DNA of 64,000 nucleotides from CAVUNY01 sp963843535 (GTDB taxonomy: Bacteria; Chloroflexota; Anaerolineae; Anaerolineales; Anaerolineaceae): the NCBI GenBank assembly GCA_963843535.1, contig CAWJKU010000004.1:1178001-1242000 (forward strand), in the 5' to 3' direction. Below, piece after piece: positions 1-8,431 of the stretch. The stretch's first letter is position 1. Each line of letters begins with the position of its first letter. The notes beneath the pieces were generated by a model. The model was not told where the DNA came from, did no database searches, and saw only the letters and a list, made by a program, of their open reading frames with translations. The position numbers were made by a program, and so were the translations under genes.

Positions 1-476
1 GGTTCAAGCGGCCATTGAACACCGATGGTCGGATCATTCCACAACAAGGTTCGTTCATAGGCGGGCGCATAATAATCGGTTGTTTTGTATAAGACTTCAG
101 CCCAATCACTGACCACCAAAAAACCGTGGGCAAACCCTTCTGGGACCCAAAGTTGCAGCTTGTTTTGGGCTGAAAGAATGGTCGCGACCCATTTCCCAAA
201 TGTCGGCGAACTGCGCCGTATGTCAACTACCAAATCAAAAATTTCACCGACCACAGCCCTCACCAATTTTCCCTGGGTCTGTTGGATTTGAAAATGCAGC
301 CCTCTTAGGATTCCCCGGCGCGATCCGCTGTAGTTATCCTGTACGAATTGGCTGGTGATCCCTGCCGCGGCATACCTCTCTGCCTGGTAGGTTTCCATAA
401 AAAAACCTCGATCGTCTCCGAAAACTATCGGTTCGATCAAGATCACATCAGGTATGGAGGTGGGGGTAAAATTCAT
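1..476 (-). CDS. rfbC: dTDP-4-dehydrorhamnose 3,5-epimerase (3' end cut off)
   Basis: The minus strand reads open from an ATG at 474-476 to the window edge, about 158 codons, so the C-terminus is missing. The product begins MNFTPTSIPDVILIEP and shows the RmlC cupin pattern: GDDRGFFMETY near residue 21, QDNYSGSRRGILRGLHFQ around 46-63 with the catalytic His of GLHFQ, then PEGFAHGFLV near 112-121. The family epimerises C3 and C5 of dTDP-4-keto-6-deoxyglucose in the cytoplasm during dTDP-L-rhamnose synthesis for surface polysaccharide. The other rml genes would lie to the left, outside the window. The family and start are clear; only the truncation limits the call. Confidence 0.93.
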   Translation of the reverse strand, partial: MNFTPTSIPDVILIEPIVFGDDRGFFMETYQAERYAAAGITSQFVQDNYSGSRRGILRGLHFQIQQTQGKLVRAVVGEIFDLVVDIRRSSPTFGKWVATILSAQNKLQLWVPEGFAHGFLVVSDWAEVLYKTTDYYAPAYERTLLWNDPTIGVQWPLE

Positions 477-563
477 TGCCCTATTATACTTGATGCTCGA
501 CCCGATGAAAGATAGGTGTGCGTCGATTTTACGGGAATCGATGGCCTCATAATAGAGGAAACA

Positions 564-600
564 TGTGAGAATGTGCGGCGAAAAGTCGCACATTCTCACA
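564..600. other. 14-bp perfect hairpin in divergent intergenic region
   Basis: TGTGAGAATGTGCG (564-577) and its exact reverse complement (587-600) flank a 9-nt loop. It lies between the divergent rfbC and trmI genes. There is no T-run on either side, so it is not a standard intrinsic terminator. It could be a leader structure or a repeat remnant. Nothing else is recognisable in 477-717. Confidence 0.5.
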
Positions 601-717
601 GAACCTTTGCCGGGGGGATGGGTGATGAAATTTTGATCTGTACCCATGAAGAATTTCAAGTTAGGAGGCGGGTAGATTTGGGAATATAATGGGGAGAAAA
701 GAATTTGGAGAAATCTA

Positions 718-1578
718 TTGACCTGGAATTTGCACGGAACTCACGCTCAAGACGGTGATCTTGCCCAACTGGTTGGCCTCAGGCACAAACATTACATTAT
801 CACCCTGCAAGCAGGTGGTGCGCTGCATACTCACCGTGGGATTTTATATCATGACGAGCTGATCGGGAAACCCTGGGGCAGCCAGGTCTACAGCCATATG
901 GGGAGCCCATTTTTTTTATTCCAACCTGCCCTGGGCGATCTGCTGCGCAGCCTGCCGCGCAATACCCAGATCCTTTACCCCAAGGAAATTGGTTATATTC
1001 TGGTGAATATGGGCATTGGCCCGGGTGCGCGCGTGTTGGAGGCAGGGACAGGTTCAGGTTCGTTAACCAGCGCTTTAGCGTATTCCGTGGGAGCATCCGG
1101 ACAGGTGATCACGTATGAATCGCGCCAGGAGATGCAAACCGTGGCCCGGAAAAACCTGGACCGGTTAGGACTGACCGAAAGGGTCATTTTTAAATTAGGA
1201 AATATTGAAAACGGATTCGAAGAAACAGGAGTGGATGCCCTGTTTCTTGATGTTCCCAACCCGTATGATTATATTTCCCAGGTGCGGGCTGCTCTCAAAT
1301 TAGGCGGTTTCTTTGGCAGCATTTTACCCACCACGAACCAGGTGAGTAATTTGATCCGTGAGCTTCGCAGGAATATGTTTGCTTTTATCGAAGTTTTGGA
1401 AATCATCATGCGTTTCTATAAACCGGAACCTGACCGGCTGCGGCCCACGGATCGCATGATTGCCCATACTGGCTTTTTAATCTTTGCCAGGCCCGTTTTA
1501 GCTGCCCTCAAGACGGATGTGAGTGCGGATGAAGAAACCAGTTTATTACAGGAATTGCAAAGTGAAGGGGAATTGTGA
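718..1578 (+). CDS. trmI: tRNA (adenine-58-N1)-methyltransferase TrmI
   Basis: This 286-residue protein of the TrmI/GCD14 family methylates N1 of A58 in the tRNA T-loop using S-adenosylmethionine; bacterial enzymes are homotetramers. An N-terminal beta domain (1-85, ending near FFLFQPALGDLLRSLPRNTQ) precedes a Rossmann methyltransferase domain. That domain has motif I VLEAGTGSGSLT at about 100-111, YESR as motif II and LFLDVPNPY near 180-188, equivalent to the conserved DxP region. The start chosen is TTG at 718, because GGAG lies 7 nt upstream and no in-frame ATG or GTG is close. The stop overlaps the next start (GTGA), so the NUDIX gene is translationally coupled. Confidence 0.92.
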   Translation: MTWNLHGTHAQDGDLAQLVGLRHKHYIITLQAGGALHTHRGILYHDELIGKPWGSQVYSHMGSPFFLFQPALGDLLRSLPRNTQILYPKEIGYILVNMGIGPGARVLEAGTGSGSLTSALAYSVGASGQVITYESRQEMQTVARKNLDRLGLTERVIFKLGNIENGFEETGVDALFLDVPNPYDYISQVRAALKLGGFFGSILPTTNQVSNLIRELRRNMFAFIEVLEIIMRFYKPEPDRLRPTDRMIAHTGFLIFARPVLAALKTDVSADEETSLLQELQSEGEL

Positions 1579-2171
1579 ACGGGGATAAGGTTTGTGGAAC
1601 CGAGATCAATCTCGACACCATTCGCCAACGATTATCAGAAAAGGACCCAACCAGGCTGCCGCTCTCGAATGATCACTACCGGGCTGCCGCGGTATTAATT
1701 CCGATAGTGTGTCACGATGATAAGTGGCATTTATTGTATACCCACCGGACCGATCAAGTTCAGAAGCATAAGGGCCAGGTATCCTTTCCGGGTGGCGCGG
1801 TAGAAATTTATGATAGCAGCCGCGAACAAACTGCCTTGCGCGAAGCGTATGAAGAAATTGGCGTGCGTGAGGGGGAAATTCAAGTTTTAGGCCGGTTATA
1901 CGATATGCTGACCATCACCGGGTATGTGGTCACACCGGTTGTCGGGCAAATGAACTGGCCTCTCGATTTACGGTTGTCTCGAGATGAGGTCAGCCGGGCA
2001 TTTATCGTTCCGATCGATTGGCTGGCAGACCCGGAAAACCATTCCGAAATGGAGATGGTTCTTCCGGATGGGCGCCGAGAAAATGTCGTCCAATTTAACC
2101 TTTTTGATGGCGAAAAAATTTGGGGAGCAACAGCCCGGCTTACGCTCAATTTTTTGCAAACAATTCTTTAA
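1575..2171 (+). CDS. NUDIX hydrolase, CoA pyrophosphatase (NudL/UPF0035) type
   Basis: The protein has 198 residues and starts at a GTG that overlaps the trmI stop. The segment LLYTHRTDQVQKHKGQVSFP followed by GG is the signature of the CoA-diphosphatase branch of NUDIX enzymes. The NUDIX helix itself (ALREAYEEIGV, about residues 87-97) carries the REAYEE metal-binding glutamates. Known members cut CoA or acyl-CoA to 3',5'-ADP and 4'-phosphopantetheine; the substrate here is inferred. The gene forms a two-gene operon with trmI and ends at the strong terminator at 2175-2210. Confidence 0.88.
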   Translation: MNGDKVCGTEINLDTIRQRLSEKDPTRLPLSNDHYRAAAVLIPIVCHDDKWHLLYTHRTDQVQKHKGQVSFPGGAVEIYDSSREQTALREAYEEIGVREGEIQVLGRLYDMLTITGYVVTPVVGQMNWPLDLRLSRDEVSRAFIVPIDWLADPENHSEMEMVLPDGRRENVVQFNLFDGEKIWGATARLTLNFLQTIL

Positions 2172-2174
2172 AAC

Positions 2175-2210
2175 AAAGGTGCGGGGTCGAAAAACCCCGC
2201 ACCTTTTTTT
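2175..2210. terminator. Intrinsic terminator between convergent genes
   Basis: A 13-bp perfect stem (AAAGGTGCGGGGT with its complement, loop 2188-2193) is followed by a run of T on the plus strand. It sits between the convergent NUDIX and rplY genes and probably stops transcription in both directions. Confidence 0.9.
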
Positions 2211-2239
2211 GTTAGAAAATTGGATAGAAACCGAGCTGA

Positions 2240-2890
2240 TTACTCGCCTTCTTCCTCTTCCTTCTTGCCCTTCTCAATGACTTCTGGTTCAGCACCAGTA
2301 GTTACGACTGCTTCGACTTCTTCCTCGGCTTCCTCAGCCGTTCCGGCAGTTACAATCACCAGCATTTCATCTGGATCACTCATAATTTCGACCTCGTCGG
2401 TCACTTTAAGATCGCGCACATACAACCCGTCGCCAATTTTTGCCAGGCTGGATACGTCGACCACATACCGCTCGGGTAGATATTGGGGAAGGCTTACCAC
2501 CTCCAAATGATCCAAACCGATCACAATCACACCATTGAGATCTCTTACCGCTGGGGAGATACCCACGAGTTCAATGCTCACGTCAGCGCGGATCTTTTCG
2601 GTGAGAGAAACCACCTGGAAATCGATGTGTTTTAGGGTACCCCGAATATAGTCACGCTGCTTTTCGCGAATTAATGCAGCGTGTTCACCGTCTTCCAGGG
2701 CAATATAAACCAGGCTGGAAGTGCTCAGGCCGGCTAAAGCCAGCGTAGAGGTATGTAGATCGAGGGTAATGGGGGTCGGATCGAAATGATGCCCGTACAT
2801 AACCCCAGGCAGTTTACCCTGGCGCCGCAGCGCTCCAACCTGCTTGCCGGTAACGGTCCGCCGGGTAGCTTGAAGAACAACCTTTTCCAT
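2240..2890 (-). CDS. rplY: 50S ribosomal protein L25/general stress protein Ctc
   Basis: This 216-residue protein is the long (Ctc/TL5) form of L25, which binds 5S rRNA in the large subunit. The N-terminal L25 domain (1-95) shows GKQVGALRRQGKLPGVMYG and the 5S-binding IKHIDFQ-like motif LKHIDFQVV. A C-terminal beta domain (about 96-180, DVSIELVGISPAVRDLNGV) follows, with an acidic tail rich in Glu (EEAEEEVEAV and KKEEEEGE). An AGGATG ribosome-binding site lies about 9 nt upstream of the ATG. In Bacillus the ctc homologue is stress-induced. Here it is a single-gene unit ending at the shared terminator. Confidence 0.93.
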   Translation of the reverse strand: MEKVVLQATRRTVTGKQVGALRRQGKLPGVMYGHHFDPTPITLDLHTSTLALAGLSTSSLVYIALEDGEHAALIREKQRDYIRGTLKHIDFQVVSLTEKIRADVSIELVGISPAVRDLNGVIVIGLDHLEVVSLPQYLPERYVVDVSSLAKIGDGLYVRDLKVTDEVEIMSDPDEMLVIVTAGTAEEAEEEVEAVVTTGAEPEVIEKGKKEEEEGE

Positions 2891-2975
2891 TTCTTTTCAT
2901 CCTTTGAGCGCCTCTCACCTCTTTTGTGTTGAGGTTACCTTCGCTCGTTGTCATAAATTCGGCTCTCGCCGTGGA

Positions 2976-3509
2976 TCAACGTTTGAATAATCGAAACAAA
3001 CTCAAGACCAATCCGATCGAAATGCCTGTCGCCAGCCCAAATAAAGCAACGGAGCGCTGATCGACAATCGTCTCAACTGGAACAGTGCTGTTCCCTGCCA
3101 GGAAAATCACCGATTTAATTTGGCCGCCTGTCACATCGCGGGTAACGACCAGGCCGGTTCGCTGGTTATTCAACGCTACCGATTGTCCAATCATCACGCC
3201 AACATTGCCCTGGATATTTGCCTCTGAAGCACTGCACACACCCAGGTTGCTATTGGTAATGTTGATATTCGAACCCTGGACGATGCCTGTAACGCTGTTA
3301 GTAATCGTGGTCGTTTGACCGTTGACATGCAGTACGCCGCTTTCGCGGATGGTGGAAGTATTGGCTGTGATATGGTTTGCGCTGCCCTGGTTCAACTGCA
3401 CTACATCGGCCTGCACGTTTTCAATTGCAGCCCGATTTTTTTTCAAAACATTTGGGGCAGGTTCATTTTGCCCTGGATCGGATTGTGTGACAGGTAAATC
3501 ATCAGCCAT
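2976..3509 (-). CDS. Hypothetical C-terminally anchored protein with beta-solenoid-like repeats
   Basis: This 177-residue protein belongs to no family I can name. I chose the ATG at 3507-3509, in front of MADDLPVTQSD, because AGGAGA lies 5 nt upstream; an in-frame ATG 13 codons earlier has no ribosome-binding site. Residues 1-35 are polar and likely disordered. Residues 36-140 form short irregular repeats rich in N, T, V, I and G (HVNGQTTTITNSVTGIVQGS, then NINITNSNLGV), which suggests a beta-solenoid as in polymer-forming proteins. The last 20-25 residues (FGLATGISIGLVLSLFRLFK) form one membrane helix with a basic tail. A tail-anchored surface or scaffold protein is an inference. Confidence 0.6.
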   Translation of the reverse strand: MADDLPVTQSDPGQNEPAPNVLKKNRAAIENVQADVVQLNQGSANHITANTSTIRESGVLHVNGQTTTITNSVTGIVQGSNINITNSNLGVCSASEANIQGNVGVMIGQSVALNNQRTGLVVTRDVTGGQIKSVIFLAGNSTVPVETIVDQRSVALFGLATGISIGLVLSLFRLFKR

Positions 3510-3631
3510 TTTGATCTCCTGGTCTGGATGGGACCATTCCTCTAACAAGCGACTTCTGATTTTATCTGCCTTAGATCATTTCGTCAAGACAGGGATTTGA
3601 ACTGCACTGCTGGTGATCGCCAGACGTAAAA

Positions 3632-3670
3632 AAGAATGCCATTTCGAGGAAAACTCGAAATGGCATTCTT
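3632..3670 (-). terminator. Intrinsic terminator after the SPFH gene
   Basis: A 17-bp perfect stem (3632-3648 with 3654-3670, loop GAAAA on the plus strand) is followed on the minus strand by a T-run (the complement of 3628-3633). It lies 24 nt after the stop of the SPFH-domain gene. Confidence 0.9.
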
Positions 3671-3693
3671 ATCCTATACTGGATTCTAAATAT

Positions 3694-4854
3694 TTAAGGA
3701 TTAGTGGTCGGTGGTTGGGCAGGTGTCGTAGGCGTCACCGGCACTGTAGGCAGGATATTATTCCCAAAAACGAGATTGGGCATCATACCTTCAGGCGTGA
3801 AGACAATTTTATCCGTGTTCTTGAGCGCAGATGCATTGGCCAATGCCATTTGCAGCTCTAAATAGCCCTGGTTCAGGCGGTATATATCCGCCAGTGCGGT
3901 TTCCCTGGCCAGATCGGCCTTGGCTTTTTCTAATGCCGCCGCGGCCTGGGCCCTGTTAATTTCCAGGTCTTTTTGAGCCGACAACAGGTCATTGGCCTTT
4001 TGAGCTTCGATCACCGCTAATTGGGCTTTTAATTTCTCTTCGTCCAATTTCGCCAGAATGGTCTGCTGTCTGGTCTGCTCCTGGATACGCGACTGCTCGA
4101 CCCGGATGGCAGCTTCTTGCTTGGCCTGTTCCGCCAGACCTTCCGCGGTTGCTTTTTGACGGTCCTGATCAGCCTTTTCGGTTTCCAGGCGGCTCTTGGT
4201 GATTGAGTCGAGCAGCGCTTGGACTTCCTGGGAAAGCACAACATTGGGGACGGTAACATTCGCAACGGATAAGCCGTAAGTCGTTGTCAGCCCATTGAGC
4301 TCTTTGTCGATGCAGGTTCGCAAAGCATCACGTTCCGAGCCAATCACCGAATCTTTGAATGGGCGGTCGCCCACGCATACCTTTATCGCCTGGAGGGAAA
4401 GGTCGCTGATGACCTTCTGAAGCGCATCGGTGTTGGTGTACACCGCGCGGTATTTTGTCCACAGGGTCTTTACCAGTTCGATATCGGTTTCAGCTGGGCG
4501 AAAAACACTACCGGTTGCGGTCACGCCAATGCGCTGGTTATCCGCAGTCAGTACTTCAGGGTCGTTAACCGAGAACTGATAAGCTTGGGTGGAATACGTA
4601 GACATGCTGACAAATAAGCCCACGTCTGAATAGATACCGGGCGGTACAACATCTTTGATGCGTCCGCCGCTGAGCTGTACGCCGACTTCATCGGGATTTA
4701 CCCTGACAAAGAAGTAAAAATGGGGGGTTAAGAATACGGTTGCCACGCCTAAAATGACAATAACAACCACCAAAATGATTAATGCTCGTCTCACGCCAGC
4801 CTCCAGGTTGAAATTTATATTTGAGTTACCACGGTTCGGTCCACGGAATGCCAT
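3694..4854 (-). CDS. SPFH/band 7 (prohibitin-like) membrane protein
   Basis: The protein has 386 residues. A short cytoplasmic N-terminus is followed by one membrane helix (about 25-48, LIILVVVIVILGVATVFL). An SPFH/band 7 domain runs over about 50-220 (VNPDEVGVQLSGGRIKDVV, VISDLSLQAIK, YGLSVANVTVPNVVLSQEVQ). Next comes a long Ala/Glu/Lys/Gln-rich coiled coil (about 220-330) and a Pro/Thr-rich tail (PVTPTTPAQPPTTNP). SPFH proteins form ring-shaped membrane microdomain scaffolds, often with FtsH or NfeD-type partners; no such partner is adjacent. The gene is transcribed alone and ends at a strong terminator. Confidence 0.85.
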   Translation of the reverse strand: MAFRGPNRGNSNINFNLEAGVRRALIILVVVIVILGVATVFLTPHFYFFVRVNPDEVGVQLSGGRIKDVVPPGIYSDVGLFVSMSTYSTQAYQFSVNDPEVLTADNQRIGVTATGSVFRPAETDIELVKTLWTKYRAVYTNTDALQKVISDLSLQAIKVCVGDRPFKDSVIGSERDALRTCIDKELNGLTTTYGLSVANVTVPNVVLSQEVQALLDSITKSRLETEKADQDRQKATAEGLAEQAKQEAAIRVEQSRIQEQTRQQTILAKLDEEKLKAQLAVIEAQKANDLLSAQKDLEINRAQAAAALEKAKADLARETALADIYRLNQGYLELQMALANASALKNTDKIVFTPEGMMPNLVFGNNILPTVPVTPTTPAQPPTTNP

Positions 4855-4952
4855 ATCATCTTCTCCTCTAAAGATATACGCTTGAGATCTGAATTTGTTC
4901 TAAATGAATTATAAAGGATGCCAGGTCAGAATAGGCTTTTATTAATAATAAT

Positions 4953-6074
4953 TTAAGGCAACTTCACAAAACTGAATAAAGTTTCTGGATATCTATCGGT
5001 TACCAGTAGAAATCCGCGCTCATCTAGCTGCGCCAGGCCCTCCCAATTGCGTGAGGTTCCGTCTGGCATCAGTTGCAAATAGATCGGAGGCTGATCGACC
5101 AACACAATCTGGTTTTCGCTAAATTGGAACTGGACCAGCCGCTCAATGGTTTTTGCCTGGCTTTGGGCGGGCGGAACCCCATATTTTTGGATGATGGGAT
5201 CGATCACCGGAGCAATTTTCGTATCGCCGGGGAAAAAGTAATTCATCACCCAAAAACGGCCCTGGTCATCGGCAGGGGTGGCATCGGTGATTCGGTATTC
5301 AAGATTGGGTGATATGATAACCCCCCCAGGATCAAGCAAAAGATCATATATGTGCGCAACAGGGCTGGGATTATACATGGTCCCGTTGGCCTCATAAAAT
5401 GTGACGAGTTGATTCTTTACCAGGGTGAGTGCTTCATCGCTGAAATTTGCCAGCGAAGCCTGGGCTGAAATGTCGATCAGTTTATCTGTATCGATATGAA
5501 TTTCCGTATGGTCATGATTAAACTCGCCTGCCAATAAAATCCCGACCATGCCCCCGGTTTGTTTGGTTTCGATCGTAAAAAAGATCCGCTCCCCCGCAAC
5601 AACGGTTGCTTCGAAACCTTCATACCCGGTAATTTTCTGCCTTAAGCCAGGTGCAAAAACTGCCACTAGGTGTGGGCTGAGCGGACCAGTAATCTTCCCA
5701 TCTAGAAAGGCCAGAATGTCTTCCTTTGATAATGCGAACAGCGCCCCATCACTTGCCGGAAGCCCGGCAGTAAACCGCTCAGGATATTGAGGAAGCATCA
5801 ACAGCATGTCCTGATCCCAGGCAAGACCGGAGAGTTCAGTTTCAGGATGGTCGATTGGCCCGGAAAGAGGAATTTGTTGAACCGGCGATTCTGCCAGAGT
5901 AGCGGCGAGGGGCATGCCGGTCGCTGTAAGTACGGCTGAATATGAGGTCGGTACCGCGGAAGGTACGGGGACTGGTTGGCAGGCAGAGAGTAAAAAAAAC
6001 AGCCCTCCAAAAATCGCCGACTGGATAAATTTCCCTGGCGGCCAAGTCCGTTTCCAAAAGCGAATGGTTGGCAT
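4953..6074 (-). CDS. Lipoprotein, unrecognised, beta-propeller-like
   Basis: The 373-residue product starts with a basic segment and a hydrophobic stretch ending in LLSAC (Cys about 32), a lipobox, so it should be anchored outside the cytoplasmic membrane. A Pro/Ser/Thr spacer follows. The mature part has repeated short blocks such as LSGLAWDQDMLLMLPQYPER, GRFWVMNYFFPGD and the terminal GLAQLDERGFLLVTDRYPET. These blocks recall esterase-like phytase or SdiA-regulated-type propellers. No catalytic motif is clear and I do not assign an activity. Confidence 0.6.
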   Translation of the reverse strand: MPTIRFWKRTWPPGKFIQSAIFGGLFFLLSACQPVPVPSAVPTSYSAVLTATGMPLAATLAESPVQQIPLSGPIDHPETELSGLAWDQDMLLMLPQYPERFTAGLPASDGALFALSKEDILAFLDGKITGPLSPHLVAVFAPGLRQKITGYEGFEATVVAGERIFFTIETKQTGGMVGILLAGEFNHDHTEIHIDTDKLIDISAQASLANFSDEALTLVKNQLVTFYEANGTMYNPSPVAHIYDLLLDPGGVIISPNLEYRITDATPADDQGRFWVMNYFFPGDTKIAPVIDPIIQKYGVPPAQSQAKTIERLVQFQFSENQIVLVDQPPIYLQLMPDGTSRNWEGLAQLDERGFLLVTDRYPETLFSFVKLP

Positions 6075-6149
6075 GCACCCATTATAAGTGCCGTGCGACG
6101 ATATCAGGAAAAGAGATCTGGATATCTGACATTTGATCGCTGAAATCGA

Positions 6150-6178
6150 TTGCTAAAAATAGTATAGGAATATATAAT
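6150..6178 (+). promoter_or_regulatory. Sigma-70-type promoter for the MalK-like ATPase gene
   Basis: TTGCTA (6150-6155) and TATAAT (6173-6178) are separated by 17 nt. The pair lies 35 nt upstream of the ATG at 6214, which also has a strong GGAAGGAGG ribosome-binding site. Confidence 0.75.
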
Positions 6179-6213
6179 TTAACCACTATATACATTCCGG
6201 AAGGAGGATTTGC

Positions 6214-7326
6214 ATGTCTAGTGTATCTTACAAGCACGTGTTCAAGAAATTTGGGGATTTTACCGCTCTGAACGACCTTGACATCGAGATTGCCGATAAG
6301 GAATTCTTGGTGCTGGTTGGCCCTTCGGGCTGCGGTAAGACGACCGCATTGCGCTGCCTGGCTGGATTGGAAGAAGTATCCGGTGGGGAAGTGCTGATTG
6401 GAGAACAGGTGGTGAATGATGTGGCCCCCAAAGACCGCGATATCGCCATGGTGTTCCAATCGTACGCGTTGTATCCTCACATGACCGTGTTCGACAATAT
6501 GGCTTTTGGGCTCAAGCTTCGCAAAGTGCCGAAAGCGGATATCAAACGCCGAGTTGAAGAGGCTGCGGGTATATTGGGCATTGAGCACCTGCTCAAGCGC
6601 AAACCTCGCGAGCTTTCCGGCGGTCAGCGCCAGCGTGTGGCTGTGGGACGGGCCATCGTGCGCGAACCAAAAGTATTCCTGTTCGACGAACCGTTGTCAA
6701 ACCTGGATGCCAAACTGCGCGTTCAGACGCGTGCGGAAATCAGCAAGCTGCATCAAAGGCTGCAAACCACCTTTATTTACGTCACCCATGATCAGACGGA
6801 AGCCATGACCATGGCTACCCGGATCGCGGTTATGAATAAAGGGATTCTGCAGCAGTTGGATTCCCCGCAGAATTTATATGATCGACCTGCCAACTTGTTC
6901 GTCGCCGGGTTTATCGGCTCGCCGGCCATGAACTTCTTCCCGGCCAAAATCCAGAAGGACGGCAGCAATCTAATGGTCGATGCCGGTTCCTTCATCGTCA
7001 AAATCCCAGATAACCGCGTCGCCACCTATGCCAATTTAGCTGGCAAAGAGATCATATTTGGCATCCGCCCAGAAAATATCCACAATCCCTTGTATGCCCC
7101 CTCTGGCATCACCGCCGCCTCCGTCAACTGCAAAGTGGACGTTACCGAGTTAATGGGTAATGAAATCTTGCTTTACATGCTGACCGGAGAAAACTCGTTT
7201 GTGGCGCGTGTCGATCCACGCACACGTTTCCAGATTGGCGAACAGGTCCAGTTGTCATTCAACATGGATAACTTCCATATCTTCGATGCATCTGAGGACA
7301 AGGAAAATCCGGTCGCAGTTCGCTAA
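6214..7326 (+). CDS. ugpC: Sugar ABC transporter ATPase of the UgpC/MalK family
   Basis: This 370-residue ATPase couples ATP hydrolysis to CUT1-family uptake of oligosaccharides or glycerol-3-phosphate. It shows Walker A GPSGCGKTT (about 37-45), the Q-loop in VFQSYALYPHM, signature LSGGQRQRVA, Walker B VFLFDEP and the switch His in YVTHDQTEAM. A C-terminal TOBE-like domain follows (about 235-370, FGIRPENIH). No permease or binding-protein gene is adjacent. As with MsmX of Bacillus, it may be a shared ATPase serving several importers; that role is inferred. It has its own promoter. Confidence 0.92.
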   Translation: MSSVSYKHVFKKFGDFTALNDLDIEIADKEFLVLVGPSGCGKTTALRCLAGLEEVSGGEVLIGEQVVNDVAPKDRDIAMVFQSYALYPHMTVFDNMAFGLKLRKVPKADIKRRVEEAAGILGIEHLLKRKPRELSGGQRQRVAVGRAIVREPKVFLFDEPLSNLDAKLRVQTRAEISKLHQRLQTTFIYVTHDQTEAMTMATRIAVMNKGILQQLDSPQNLYDRPANLFVAGFIGSPAMNFFPAKIQKDGSNLMVDAGSFIVKIPDNRVATYANLAGKEIIFGIRPENIHNPLYAPSGITAASVNCKVDVTELMGNEILLYMLTGENSFVARVDPRTRFQIGEQVQLSFNMDNFHIFDASEDKENPVAVR

Positions 7327-7414
7327 CCCTGTTCGAGAATTGGCAATTTAAGTTATACTTTGTAGCGCAAGTTCAAGCTTGCGCTACAAACTTATTTCTG
7401 TAGGGAAGGTAAAC

Positions 7415-8161
7415 ATGATTAAGCTGGTTTTATTACGCCATGGGCAGTCAAGCTGGAACCTCGAAAACCGCTTTACCGGCTGGACCGATGTGGATCTTTC
7501 TGACACGGGGGTGGCGGAAGCTCACCAGGCGGGAAAGCTGCTCCTCGCCGGGGGTTATATTTTTGATTTAGCATACACTTCGGTGCTCAAACGCGCTATC
7601 CGCACCCTGTGGATAGCGATGGATGAGCTGGATCAGATGTGGATTCCGGTGATCAACGCCTGGCAGCTGAATGAGCGCCATTATGGTGCGCTTCAGGGGC
7701 TGAATAAGGCAGAAACCGCGGAAAAATTTGGACAGGAACAGGTGCATATCTGGCGCCGCAGCTACTCTGTTCCCCCCCCCTCACTCAACCTGGACGATCC
7801 GCGCCACCCGAAATTCGATCCGCGCTATGCGACTCTGACCGCAAAAGAGCTGCCCGCCACCGAATCTCTGGAGTTGACTCTAAAACGTGTTCTACCCTAC
7901 TGGTTCAATGAGATCGTTCCGCGGTTGAAAGCCGGGCAGCGGCTGTTGATCGCGGCTCATGGCAACAGCTTACGGGCGCTGGTCAAACATTTAGACAACA
8001 TCTCAGATGATGAAATCGTCGAATTGAATATACCCACCGGCATTCCGCTGGTGTATGAGTTGGATAACGATCTATACCCTATCCGTCATTACTATTTAGG
8101 TGATGCTGCCCTGGCTGAGGCCAAAGCAGCTGAAGTTGCCAGACAGGCGATGAAAAAATAA
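7415..8161 (+). CDS. gpmA: 2,3-bisphosphoglycerate-dependent phosphoglycerate mutase
   Basis: This 248-residue enzyme interconverts 3- and 2-phosphoglycerate in glycolysis. I start it at ATG 7415 (MIKLVLLRHGQSSWN), which has a GGGAAGG ribosome-binding site; an in-frame ATG 12 codons earlier adds residues not found in the family. Visible motifs are the phospho-histidine motif LLRHGQSSWNLENRFTGW, the acid/base region LNERHYGALQGLNKAETAEK and the second catalytic His in AAHGNSLRALVKHL. The length matches GpmA. Repeat element 8168-8426 begins seven bases after the stop. Confidence 0.95.
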   Translation: MIKLVLLRHGQSSWNLENRFTGWTDVDLSDTGVAEAHQAGKLLLAGGYIFDLAYTSVLKRAIRTLWIAMDELDQMWIPVINAWQLNERHYGALQGLNKAETAEKFGQEQVHIWRRSYSVPPPSLNLDDPRHPKFDPRYATLTAKELPATESLELTLKRVLPYWFNEIVPRLKAGQRLLIAAHGNSLRALVKHLDNISDDEIVELNIPTGIPLVYELDNDLYPIRHYYLGDAALAEAKAAEVARQAMKK

Positions 8162-8167
8162 CAAGAA

Positions 8168-8426
8168 CATGACACACCCCGGAATTAACCTTCGCAGTGT
8201 GTCAGTCGTTTTATTCAATCACCCACCCCCTAACCCCCGCCCTGAATAGGGCGGGGGAATTAATATTTACGGGGTTTCCGACTGGCAAGGCCAGTCGGAA
8301 ACCCCATTTAAATAATTTTCCCCCTCCCCGAGGTGATCTTTTCACCTTGGGGAGGGGCTGGGGGTGGGGAATTCCTGATCAATTTCATGACAACCACCAA
8401 TATTATGAGATTCGGGGTGTGTCATG
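8168..8426. repeat. Hairpin-rich MITE-like element with 14-bp terminal inverted repeats
   Basis: The ends are CATGACACACCCCG (8168-8181) and its exact reverse complement (8413-8426). Inside lie three strong hairpins: CCCCCGCCCT stem (8234-8257), a 16-bp GGGGTTTCCGACTGGC stem (8271-8305) and a CCCCTCCCC-AGGTGA stem (8321-8357). C-rich and G-rich flanks (8218-8238 and 8352-8370) could also pair over a long range. There is no coding capacity. A related left end, ATGACACAC, occurs at 16351. Confidence 0.7.
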
Positions 8427-8431
8427 TTGAT

